This document shows positions 25,692 to 33,293 of a stretch of 33,293 bases of DNA, piece by piece. The DNA comes from an uncultured bacterium (GTDB taxonomy: Bacteria; Verrucomicrobiota; Kiritimatiellia; RFP12; CAIWXQ01), in contig CAIWXQ010000028.1 in the NCBI GenBank assembly GCA_903916675.1, positions 1 through 33,293 of the forward strand. Direction: 5' to 3'. The notes under the pieces are model-generated. The model did no database searches and was not told the DNA's origin. It was given only the letters and a program-made list of their open reading frames with translations. Position numbers and translations under genes: made by a program. Every line of letters begins with the position of its first letter. Position 1 is the stretch's first letter.

Positions 25692-25723
25692 TCAGCCTAA
25701 ACCCCTTTCTTTCGAGACAAACT

Positions 25724-26083
25724 ATGTCGCTCTTTAGCATGACAGGCTTGGTCCTCAAGTGGCTGCTGCGCAAGCCGTACACGCGCCGCTATCCGTTCGA
25801 GCCGCGTCAGCCCATCCCCGGCTCGCGCGGCGCGCTGGCCATCGACCTGTCCGCCTGCGTCTTCTGTAGCATCTGCGCCAAGAAGTGCCCGACGCAGGCC
25901 ATCGAGGTCGACCGCGCCGCCAAGCGCTGGACCATCGACCGCCTGCGCTGCATCTCCTGCAACTACTGCGTCGAGAACTGCCCCAAGAAGTGCCTCGTCC
26001 TTACCACCGCCCACGGCATTCCCACCGTGACGCGCGACCGCGAGGTCTTCCAGCAAGCCAGCGCGCCCGTTGCTGCAAAGTAG
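25724..26083 (+). CDS. echF: Ech-type hydrogenase polyferredoxin EchF (NuoI-like)
   Basis: A 119-residue electron-transfer subunit carrying two [4Fe-4S] clusters: Cys45/48/51/55 (CVFCSICAKKCP) and Cys76/79/82/86 (CISCNYCVENCP). An extra Cys90 follows. The N-terminal amphipathic stretch before the first cluster fits the NuoI fold. It links ferredoxin to the cluster of EchC. It is the last gene of the operon and the only one separated from its neighbour by a gap, which holds the inverted repeat. I found no strong ribosome site (CTTTCTTTCGAGAC precedes the ATG). Confidence 0.93.
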   Translation: MSLFSMTGLVLKWLLRKPYTRRYPFEPRQPIPGSRGALAIDLSACVFCSICAKKCPTQAIEVDRAAKRWTIDRLRCISCNYCVENCPKKCLVLTTAHGIPTVTRDREVFQQASAPVAAK

Positions 26084-26103
26084 CCTCCTCCTTTCTTCTG
26101 TTT

Positions 26104-26221
26104 CGGACACGAAGAAGAGGAAGGCCAGCCGAAGGGCGCAAAGGCTGGGAGCTTGCGCGCCACGCGCGCGAAAAACACCTTCGTGATCTTCGCGCCACCT
26201 TCTCCCTCTTCGTGTCCCGCC
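26104..26221. repeat. Dispersed GAAG-rich hairpin element, copy 2
   Basis: The left arm starts GGACACGAAGAAGAGGAAGG and continues CCGAAGGGCGCAAAGGC; the right arm ends CCTTCGTGATCTTCG ... CTCTTCGTGTCCCGCC. The arms are imperfect inverted copies. The centre is a GCGC-rich palindrome (GCGCGC-CAC-GCGCGC). Left and right arms both align with copy 1 at 16108-16212. Confidence 0.8.
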
Positions 26222-26260
26222 TTTTTGCCGCACCAGCCGCGAAGTGAAGGCCCTCGCAAT

Positions 26261-26358
26261 TCGGACACGAAGAAACGGAAGGTGGCCCGGAGCGCACGAA
26301 GGGAATGGTTTATGCGCGGTGCGCGCAGAAATACCCTTCGTGTTCTTCGTGTCCCGCC
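26261..26358. repeat. Dispersed GAAG-rich hairpin element, copy 3
   Basis: It begins with the same TCGGACACGAAGAA as copy 2, continues CGGAAGGTGG ... GCACGAAGGG, has a GCGCGGTGCGCGC centre, and ends with CCCTTCGTGTTCTTCGTGTCCCGCC. It is in direct orientation with copy 2, 40 nt downstream of it. Confidence 0.8.
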
Positions 26359-26551
26359 TTCCGCTGGCTGATCTCCAATCGCGCTCGCGGAATAGCTGCG
26401 GATGAGGCAGTATCGTATCAACGATCCGTGGGTAACTGGTTGGGTACTGGACATCTTTCCCTGCTTCTGGCAAGCTCCGCATTATGGATGTGCTGATGCG
26501 GGCCGGTTTCTGTGCCCCTTGGTGCCGTCATGACTCATACCGAGTTCAACA

Positions 26552-27721
26552 ATGTGGCAGCGAATTGGTGAATTCAGACTCGCAAAAAGCTGTCGGAACG
26601 ACCATGAAAAACAAACCATATCCTCGCGTTTCGGCATCCATGCGGTCTTGTTGCCATTGATTGTGCCGGTATGGTTCCTTGCCGGCTGTACAATACCGTA
26701 TGAAACGTCGGCGCAATCGTCGCCCACAGGTTTGTCAACAACCACCCCGGCCAACATAGGCAATGATCAGGGTAAAGGTGCGCTCGCCGGTGGCGCGTCA
26801 TGCACCACAAACGAAGCGGCCGGTTCAATTCCCATTCGGTCAATAACTCCTCCGAGATTGAAAAAAATAGTGGCCGTTTCCCGTTTTGAAAACAAGTCGG
26901 GGTATGGCGGCGGCGGACAATATGCGCTCGACGATGGCATGGCAGATCAGCTTTCCGATGCTTTGGTGCAAAGCAAATGTTTTACGGTTGTGGAGCGCCA
27001 GACGTTGGCTGACGTGGTGGACGAACAAAGACTGGCTAACAGCGGATTGGCGAAAAAAGCTCAATCGGCGCAGAGCGGGAAACTCATTAACGCGCAAATT
27101 CTAATCAAGGGCACCATCACCGAATTTGAAGCCAACAGTGGTGGCAGTGATAATAGCATCAAGCTTCCGCTCAAGTGGCTAGGTTGCAGCAGCGGAGACG
27201 TCAGCGTGGGCGACAAGCGCAGTGAGGCTCATGTGGCCTTGATATTGAAATTGATTGATACTACCACCGGCGAGGTGCTGGATTCGCAGCGCGTCGAAGG
27301 CAAGGCCACTTCAGGAAGTTTTGGCATCGGGGTGGAAAGCAGTGTCGCTTCATTCAAAACGGACAGTTTCAAAACTACGCCTCTTGGCAAAGCCACCCAA
27401 CAAGCCATTGATGATGCCGTTTTCAAGATTGCCTCAAGATTGAAGGACGTTCCGTTTCAAGCGCGTGTCATAAAGATCAACGGGGAAGACGAATTGTTGA
27501 TTAGCGGGGGTGCAAGGACTGGCATATCGGAAGGCGACACGTTTGCCCTATACAGCGTCGGTGAATCGCTTGTTGATCCTGACACAGGCGAGCAGCTGGG
27601 AACTGAAATGGCCAGGAAGGGATTGATTAAAGTTACGCATGTCGAGGAAAAATACGCCAAGGCAAAATCAGATTTCCCGCTGGCGGGAATCAAGGCCGGT
27701 GACATCGTGAAGGCCCAATGA
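26552..27721 (+). CDS. CsgG-like outer-membrane lipoprotein
   Basis: A 389-residue protein with a lipobox (L43-A-G-C46) after a hydrophobic stretch, then a low-complexity mature start. 'KKIVAVSRFENKSGYG', 'DGMADQLSDALVQSKCFTVVER' (seen as MADQLSDAL and FTVVER) and 'ANSGL' are CsgG-family features; CsgG itself forms a nonameric secretion pore for curli. A C-terminal domain (about 300-389, 'GISEGDTFALY...DPDTGEQLG...IKAGDIVKAQ') resembles the FlgT C-terminal domain often joined to CsgG-like domains. The N-terminus is doubtful: the 29 residues before the hydrophobic core are long and ATG 26552 lacks a ribosome site, while ATG 26604 starts a lipoprotein-like sequence in another frame that stops after 18 codons. 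It overlaps the next gene by 4 nt. Confidence 0.82.
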   Translation: MWQRIGEFRLAKSCRNDHEKQTISSRFGIHAVLLPLIVPVWFLAGCTIPYETSAQSSPTGLSTTTPANIGNDQGKGALAGGASCTTNEAAGSIPIRSITPPRLKKIVAVSRFENKSGYGGGGQYALDDGMADQLSDALVQSKCFTVVERQTLADVVDEQRLANSGLAKKAQSAQSGKLINAQILIKGTITEFEANSGGSDNSIKLPLKWLGCSSGDVSVGDKRSEAHVALILKLIDTTTGEVLDSQRVEGKATSGSFGIGVESSVASFKTDSFKTTPLGKATQQAIDDAVFKIASRLKDVPFQARVIKINGEDELLISGGARTGISEGDTFALYSVGESLVDPDTGEQLGTEMARKGLIKVTHVEEKYAKAKSDFPLAGIKAGDIVKAQ

Positions 27722-27936
27722 ACTCAGGCAAAATGCTGAAATTCTCCCTCATCCTGCTGGGCGCCTTGAGCTGGTTCCTGGTCAGTGGATGCGCGTCTGA
27801 TTTGGAACACATCAATCAGGGCGCAAATAGTGCCGGCCAGGCGGTTGGTGGGGCGGCGCGCATACCAAACTCCTTTATGGAGGGTGCGGCGAGTGGCGCT
27901 GCCGGCCAGTCTTCTCCGAATCCGTATAACCGATAG
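27718..27936 (+). CDS. Small lipoprotein
   Basis: A 72-residue protein with a lipoprotein signal (hydrophobic 8-22, lipobox L21-V-S-G-C25). The mature 48 residues are rich in Gly, Ala, Ser and Asn. I do not recognise a family. ATG 27718 overlaps the CsgG-like stop by 4 nt, so the two are made together; it may be an accessory of the CsgG-like protein. AAGG lies a few nt upstream of the start. Confidence 0.8.
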   Translation: MNSGKMLKFSLILLGALSWFLVSGCASDLEHINQGANSAGQAVGGAARIPNSFMEGAASGAAGQSSPNPYNR

Positions 27937-27951
27937 CAGGAGCGAGAACTT

Positions 27952-30717
27952 ATGAGCATACTGCCGACTTCAAATGGCGGTCTCTTCTGTTCAAGGATTG
28001 CCTGCTTCCTTTTCATATGTTTTGTCTGGCCGTCATCCACATTTGCGACATTAACAGTGAAGAACGCCCAGCAGTATCGCGCGGATACTGGCGCGGTAAT
28101 CCCTCCTGCAGGGACAATTCCTGCTGGAGTGGGTGTGTTAGTTGATTGTGCGCCCGCAGATACCACGGGGGCCAAGATTCAAATGCAGGTGGAGTTGCAG
28201 AAATTGCCTGCGACCTGGACGGGCAATCCAAACCATATGAGTTCTTTTGTTGCCAGTGGCAGTCGCCCTGGCATTTCGGTGGCTGCTGGCCTTGCGGCGG
28301 GAAATTATGGGTGGCGTTATCGCGTGGTTAATAGCGCGGGTCTGGTTGGTAATTGGGTTGCAGCAAACAATCCTGACTTTGTAGTTCAAGCTGCTTCCAC
28401 CCTCGCGCTACCCCAAACAGCACCGCCCCCCCCGGCGCCAATCCCGGTCGTAACGAAACCGGTTTACACTCCTGCGACCGCCGCCGCCCCATTTATCAGC
28501 AGCGTGTCGCCGGCTACATTGCCGCCGGTGAACGGCAACCAGCCGCTGACGATCAGTGGCAACAGTTTCCAGAACGGAGCCACGCTCTCCTTCGTTCCGC
28601 CGGAAGGTGGCACGATAAACAGCTTCGCAGCCAAACTGACATTTGTATCGGCCAATCAAATCAACTATCAAATTAACAACTTAAGCGATGTGGGCATGTG
28701 GACGGTGCGGGTCAACAATCCCGATGGGCAGTCCTCGCGTCCAGTCAGTTTCATGGTCGGGACGGGAACAAAGGCTGTCGCTTCACCTGTCACCCCTGCG
28801 CCCGTCCCGGTCACAGCGCAACCGGTTTACACTCCTGCAACCGCCGCCGCCCCTTTCATCAGCAGCGTGTCACCGGTAACGTTGCCGCCGATGAACGGCA
28901 ACCAGCCGCTGGCGATCAACGGAAACAATTTCCAAAACGGAGCCACGCTCTCTTTCGTTCCACCGGAAGGCGGCACGATAAACAGCTTCGCAGCCAAACT
29001 GACCTTTGTATCGGCCAATCAAATCAGTTATCAAATCAATAACTTGAGCGACGTAGGCAACTGGACGGTGCGGGTAAAGAATCCCGATGGACAGCTTTCT
29101 CGTCCAGCCAGTTTCACAGTCGCGGCGGGAACGCAGCCAGCACCTTCACCGGCGACCTCGGCGACCATTCCGGACACAACGCATCCGGCTAACACTCCTG
29201 CGAGCGCAACCGCTTCTTTCATAAAAAACGCATTATCGGCTTCAACTCAAAATTCAGTTGCCGGGTTCTTGATCTTTCCAATCCGGGGATTGTCATTCAA
29301 AACAGCCAACATATCATCAGTATTCGATCACGCCATGACCAATGCATACAAAGCAGGGACAAGGGTGGTAGCCTACAATGGACAAGAAGGCATGATCAAA
29401 GATACCAGCTGGCACGCTATTGTTGGTAATGATCAACTCTATGGCTACAAAAAGCCTGACGGGGCTGCTTTTACCCTGCCTCAAGGGAACTACACAGGCG
29501 GATCAACCCTGAATTATGAAGGTCATACTGGATATGACTTCCCATACCCCCATTCTTTCGAGGTTGTAGCAGCGGCAGAAGGAAAGGTTCACAAATGGAA
29601 TGACGATACGAACCAGATTGAGATCGATCACAAAAATGGATTTAAGACCTTTTATATTCATATGCTGCCGCAAGATACTGCGAGTTTAGTAGATGGAGCA
29701 ACCGTGACGCAGGGACAACATTTGGGATATTGTGGCAACTACTCCAAAAATTTTCAGGTTGGTTTTCATCTTCATTTCACAGTCATAAAGGGGAATGTTC
29801 GTGTTGATCCCTACGGTTGGGTCGGAGCCGGGGAGGATCCTTATTACACTCGCTTTGGCGTGCGCAACGAAGTTCTTTGGATTGACAGTTTAAGGTCCTT
29901 GCCAGCTAGCAGCAGTACCATTCCGGCATCAAATGTGCAGAATCCACAATTTCTTACGCTTCCAGCCAACGTAGCCGATACGCGAATGGCTGGTTCGACA
30001 CCCATGACGGGCAGTTTTGTGGTTCCGCCATGGATTAAGGCATCGAACATTCCGCAAGCATTAATCAGTGTTCTGGCCGAGGTGTCGAAAACTCAAAATC
30101 TTCCGCTGAAACTTGAAACCTATAAAGACTTGAAATTTGGTAACGGCGGTTTTGCAGTTGGTGAGTACAAAATCACACCAGACGCATCCATCGATCTTGG
30201 CGGAGTCGCGGGGACCTTGAAGGTGATCCAAAAAGTCGATGATGCCGCAACGCTCTATTCGATTTACGACTATGCCAAGAGCGAATTTGAGAGCCGCGGG
30301 ATGACTGGACACTCTTTAATAAATGCATGGGTATCGTCTCCGCAGTCCATTGTTTATGCGTTCCAGAATCCGGATGCTGGAATTAAGGCATTGATTGATG
30401 GCCTTACCTCTACGTCAGCCGTTTCCATTAGATTCGCAAGCTTTGGGCTTATTGAAGTTCACGGGCCTGAAGTAGAGCAATGGGTAAATAGAATGGCGAA
30501 TGCAAATCCGTTGTTGCAAACGATACCATCGGCACAACCTGTGTCAGCACAGCAAAGTGCGCCATCTGCTTATTCGCCGCAACTGCCAGTCCGCAATGTC
30601 CCGTCAAATAATAACCCTCAATATCCTGCCGGTCCGAACATGTATCCCCGTTCCTCCACGCCAGGGCAAACTCCCATGATGCCCGGCGTTTCTCTTGTTC
30701 CGGACAAAGCCCCATGA
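27952..30717 (+). CDS. Secreted M23 (LytM) peptidase with IPT/TIG repeats
   Basis: A 921-residue protein with an N-terminal signal peptide (about 1-32). Residues about 180-270 and 300-390 are two near-identical IPT/TIG Ig-like domains ('ISSVSPATLPPVNGNQPLTISGNSFQNG', cut here: ISSVSPATLPP, LTISGNSFQNG), joined by Pro/Ala/Thr linkers. The M23 zinc site is complete: His525 and Asp529 (HTGYD), His570 (YIHM), His606 and His608 (HLHF). So it is probably an active endopeptidase acting on peptidoglycan cross-links or other Gly-containing peptides. The last 300 residues are unfamiliar, ending in a Pro/Gln/Ser-rich tail. ATG 27952 has AGGAG 9 nt upstream, 15 nt after the small lipoprotein gene. Base composition is lower in GC than the flanking genes. 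Confidence 0.88.
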   Translation: MSILPTSNGGLFCSRIACFLFICFVWPSSTFATLTVKNAQQYRADTGAVIPPAGTIPAGVGVLVDCAPADTTGAKIQMQVELQKLPATWTGNPNHMSSFVASGSRPGISVAAGLAAGNYGWRYRVVNSAGLVGNWVAANNPDFVVQAASTLALPQTAPPPPAPIPVVTKPVYTPATAAAPFISSVSPATLPPVNGNQPLTISGNSFQNGATLSFVPPEGGTINSFAAKLTFVSANQINYQINNLSDVGMWTVRVNNPDGQSSRPVSFMVGTGTKAVASPVTPAPVPVTAQPVYTPATAAAPFISSVSPVTLPPMNGNQPLAINGNNFQNGATLSFVPPEGGTINSFAAKLTFVSANQISYQINNLSDVGNWTVRVKNPDGQLSRPASFTVAAGTQPAPSPATSATIPDTTHPANTPASATASFIKNALSASTQNSVAGFLIFPIRGLSFKTANISSVFDHAMTNAYKAGTRVVAYNGQEGMIKDTSWHAIVGNDQLYGYKKPDGAAFTLPQGNYTGGSTLNYEGHTGYDFPYPHSFEVVAAAEGKVHKWNDDTNQIEIDHKNGFKTFYIHMLPQDTASLVDGATVTQGQHLGYCGNYSKNFQVGFHLHFTVIKGNVRVDPYGWVGAGEDPYYTRFGVRNEVLWIDSLRSLPASSSTIPASNVQNPQFLTLPANVADTRMAGSTPMTGSFVVPPWIKASNIPQALISVLAEVSKTQNLPLKLETYKDLKFGNGGFAVGEYKITPDASIDLGGVAGTLKVIQKVDDAATLYSIYDYAKSEFESRGMTGHSLINAWVSSPQSIVYAFQNPDAGIKALIDGLTSTSAVSIRFASFGLIEVHGPEVEQWVNRMANANPLLQTIPSAQPVSAQQSAPSAYSPQLPVRNVPSNNNPQYPAGPNMYPRSSTPGQTPMMPGVSLVPDKAP
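28440..29240 (+). repeat. 360-bp tandem duplication in the M23 gene
   Basis: Units 28440-28799 and 28800-29159 are nearly identical in sequence and exactly 360 nt apart (120 codons, one linker plus one IPT/TIG domain). A third, more diverged start of the unit (CCGGACACAACG...ACTCCTGCGAGCG) is visible from 29160 to about 29240, where it breaks off before the domain proper. Confidence 0.92.
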
Positions 30718-30811
30718 TGCCGCGCGGTTTGGATTCTTCAGTCTCAAAAATTAGGCTGGCAATAAGGGCGAATAGCGGGGCGATTAGCGATACCCGTCCG
30801 CGTTGACGCCG

Positions 30812-30867
30812 CCAGCGCCCTTTTGGAGAACAAAGCGCTGGCCTGGGCGCGTGGCACCGACTATACT
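30812..30867 (+). promoter_or_regulatory. clpP upstream region: hairpin and -10 hexamer
   Basis: TATACT at 30862-30867 is a good -10 element 38 nt before the clpP start, but the matching -35 position (TGGCCT) is poor. A perfect 7-bp inverted repeat (CCAGCGC 30812-30818, GCGCTGG 30835-30841) lies just upstream and overlaps the -35 region, so it could be an operator. It does not resemble CIRCE. Confidence 0.4.
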
Positions 30868-30904
30868 CGTTCCCTAAACCGTTTTGCCTGAAAGCGAGGG
30901 GATC

Positions 30905-31528
30905 GTGAAAGAGAGACCGTTGAGCCAGATGCTGGTGCCCATCGTGGTGGAGTCCACGAGCCGCGGCGAGCGCGCGTACGACATCTATTCGCGGCTGCTG
31001 CAGGATCGCATCGTCTTCATCGGCACAGGGGTGAACGATGATGTCAGCAATGTGATCATCGCGCAGCTCCTTTTCCTGCAGTCGCAGGATGCCACCAAGG
31101 ACATCGCCATTTACATCAACTCCCCCGGCGGCTCGGTCACCGCCGGCCTGGCGATCTACGACACCATCCAGTACCTCTCCTGCGACGTCGCCACCTACTG
31201 CGTCGGCCAGGCCGCCAGCATGGGCGCCGTGCTGCTGGCCGCGGGTCGCAAAGGGAAGCGCTTTGCGCTTCCCAACGCCCGCATCATGATCCACCAGCCC
31301 TGGGGCGGCGTGGAGGGGCAGGCCACGGACATCAGCATCCAGGCCAAGGAGATTCTGCGCCTCAAGGACCGGCTCACCGAAATCCTCGCCTTCCACACCG
31401 GCAAGGATGTCAAGACCGTTGGCCAGGACACCGAGCGCGACTACTTCCTGTCCGCCGAGGACGCCAAGAATTACGGCCTGATCGACTCCGTGCTGACCCG
31501 TAAACAGGTCACAGGCAAAAAGGCGTAG
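30905..31528 (+). CDS. clpP: ATP-dependent Clp protease proteolytic subunit
   Basis: A 207-residue serine protease subunit that forms the ClpP 14-mer. The catalytic triad is Ser105 (GQAASMGAV), His130 (MIHQPWGG) and Asp179, with the same spacing as in E. coli. '[16 protein letters not shown]' is also typical. I chose GTG 30905, which has GAGGGG immediately upstream (short spacing, 3-4 nt); ATG 30929 ([10 protein letters not shown]) would also leave a normal N-terminus. clpX follows at 31690. The trigger-factor gene that often precedes clpP is absent; the M23 gene stands there instead. Confidence 0.97.
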   Translation: MKERPLSQMLVPIVVESTSRGERAYDIYSRLLQDRIVFIGTGVNDDVSNVIIAQLLFLQSQDATKDIAIYINSPGGSVTAGLAIYDTIQYLSCDVATYCVGQAASMGAVLLAAGRKGKRFALPNARIMIHQPWGGVEGQATDISIQAKEILRLKDRLTEILAFHTGKDVKTVGQDTERDYFLSAEDAKNYGLIDSVLTRKQVTGKKA

Positions 31529-31540
31529 GGCAGGCGCCAA

Positions 31541-31570
31541 ATCGCTATCGAAATCGCTATCGAAATCGGG
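31541..31570. repeat. Hexamer repeat (ATCGCT/ATCGAA) between clpP and clpX
   Basis: Five 6-nt units: ATCGCT, ATCGAA, ATCGCT, ATCGAA, ATCGGG, followed by GATCGAACC. It starts 13 nt after the clpP stop and recalls the hexamer palindrome at 1181-1250. Confidence 0.88.
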
Positions 31571-31625
31571 GATCGAACCAATCCTTGTCGATTCCGTCCT
31601 CGACATTTTGCGGCTCAAACTGCCG

Positions 31626-31678
31626 ACTGTTCACTGTTCACTGTTTACTGTTTACTGTTTACTGTTTACTGTTTACTG
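31626..31678. repeat. Heptamer array (ACTGTTC/ACTGTTT) in front of clpX
   Basis: Two ACTGTTC units are followed by five ACTGTTT units and a partial ACTG. The array ends 11 nt before the clpX start codon and replaces the place where a ribosome-binding site would be expected; only a weak GGA remains. Confidence 0.97.
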
Positions 31679-31689
31679 GATAACACACC

Positions 31690-32991
<1,302 letters not shown>

Positions 32992-33021
32992 GGCAAGGCG
33001 CCGTCGGCGCCGGCCCGATCT

Positions 33022-33293
33022 TCACGACACCTTCGCGTCCCTCGCGACCTTCGCGGTGAAAATTTTCTCCCCGCACGCGACCATTCTAGCGTCTGTCACG
33101 AGCAGGTCCATGCGCCCGTCGCAGCCGGTCCGCGCCACCCGGAAAAACGTGGCGGATGGGCCGCTGTCACGCCTGATCTCCGTGCCCCGATCCGCGCCGC
33201 GCCAGTGCGTCAGCCCTCCATCGTCCCAACCTTCGCGTCCCTCGCGACCTTCGCGGTGAAGAATCTCTCCCCGCACGCGAGCACGCCAGCGTC
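33022..33293 (-). CDS. Possible 3' end of an unrecognised gene (partial)
   Basis: A minus-strand frame is open from the window edge to a stop at 33022. The middle part (LTHWRGADRGTEIRRDSG, FFRVARTGCDGRMDLLVTDA) looks like normal protein sequence, while the last 18 codons and the region near the edge are readings of the same 31-nt repeat. In another frame, a second possible end of a gene ('DAGVLACGE...TMEG') stops at 33210. The two ends resemble each other because the region is a 200-bp duplication. I do not recognise the protein. It could equally be a decayed fragment. Confidence 0.3.
   Translation of the reverse strand, partial: RWRARVRGEILHREGREGREGWDDGGLTHWRGADRGTEIRRDSGPSATFFRVARTGCDGRMDLLVTDARMVACGEKIFTAKVARDAKVS
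33030..33293. repeat. Direct duplication with a 200-bp period at the window edge
   Basis: 33030-33093 and 33230-33293 match at 57 of 64 positions by hand alignment, including 31 identical bases at the start. The offset is exactly 200 nt and the second copy runs off the window. The identical core is made of 9-mers (CGCGAAGGT, CGCGAGGGA on the minus strand). Confidence 0.9.

Larger units (their letters stand above)
26084..26551. other. 468-nt gene-free stretch with hairpin elements
   Basis: No credible coding region. The first 275 nt are two tandem copies of the GAAG-rich hairpin element (26104-26221 and 26261-26358), which follow directly after echF and may end its transcript. From about 26380 the base composition drops toward that of the next three genes. 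No convincing promoter for the CsgG-like gene was found here. Confidence 0.7.

Noticed and set aside
30812-30841. CIRCE-type heat-shock operator before clpP
   Set aside because: The arms (CCAGCGC / GCGCTGG) do not match TTAGCACTC-N9-GAGTGCTAA; only a plain inverted repeat can be claimed.

Overview
This 33.3-kb window is GC-rich bacterial chromosome with mixed gene orientations, from a Gram-negative organism (lipoprotein signal sequences, a CsgG-type outer-membrane protein, LipB). I see no rRNA, tRNA, CRISPR array, transposase or integrase. An anaerobic member of the PVC group (Kiritimatiellota, Lentisphaerota or Verrucomicrobiota) is my best guess. It rests on the small MTRVGKIARLPR-type protein, the ferredoxin-type group 4 [NiFe] hydrogenase, LarA, and the very heavy load of short-period repeats between genes. 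It is an inference, not a measurement.

Layout. 1-1343: a heptamer array, two small overlapping genes of unknown function, and two repeat tracts. 1344-2824 (minus): proB and a pgsA-type phosphatidyltransferase. 2975-9265 (plus): a tightly coupled three-gene operon encoding a membrane-anchored PQQ-like beta-propeller, a PPDK/PEP-synthase-like phosphotransferase without the PEP-binding barrel, and an EMC3/DUF106-type membrane protein. 9345-14735: a DUF202 protein, a YddG-like exporter, a P-type cation ATPase and LarA. 14871-20195: lipB, rpsT, apt, a secreted secretin-N-like protein, tilS and an M24 aminopeptidase. 20361-26083: a complete six-gene Ech-type hydrogenase operon whose small subunit is fused to a GNAT acetyltransferase. 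26552-30717: a module of lower GC content (CsgG-like lipoprotein, a 72-residue lipoprotein, and an M23 peptidase with IPT/TIG repeats). 30905-32991: clpP and clpX. The window ends in a 200-bp tandem duplication.

The main observations are: (1) the EchC-GNAT fusion, with every catalytic subunit and metal ligand present; (2) the propeller / His-domain phosphotransferase / EMC3 operon, whose job is not evident; (3) the CsgG/M23/IPT envelope module in DNA of different composition; (4) a collection of unrelated short repeats, many with a strict 7-nt period, several of which lie in frame inside tilS and supply a linker, a loop, a C-terminal tail and the stop codon; (5) a roughly 100-bp dispersed hairpin element in three copies.
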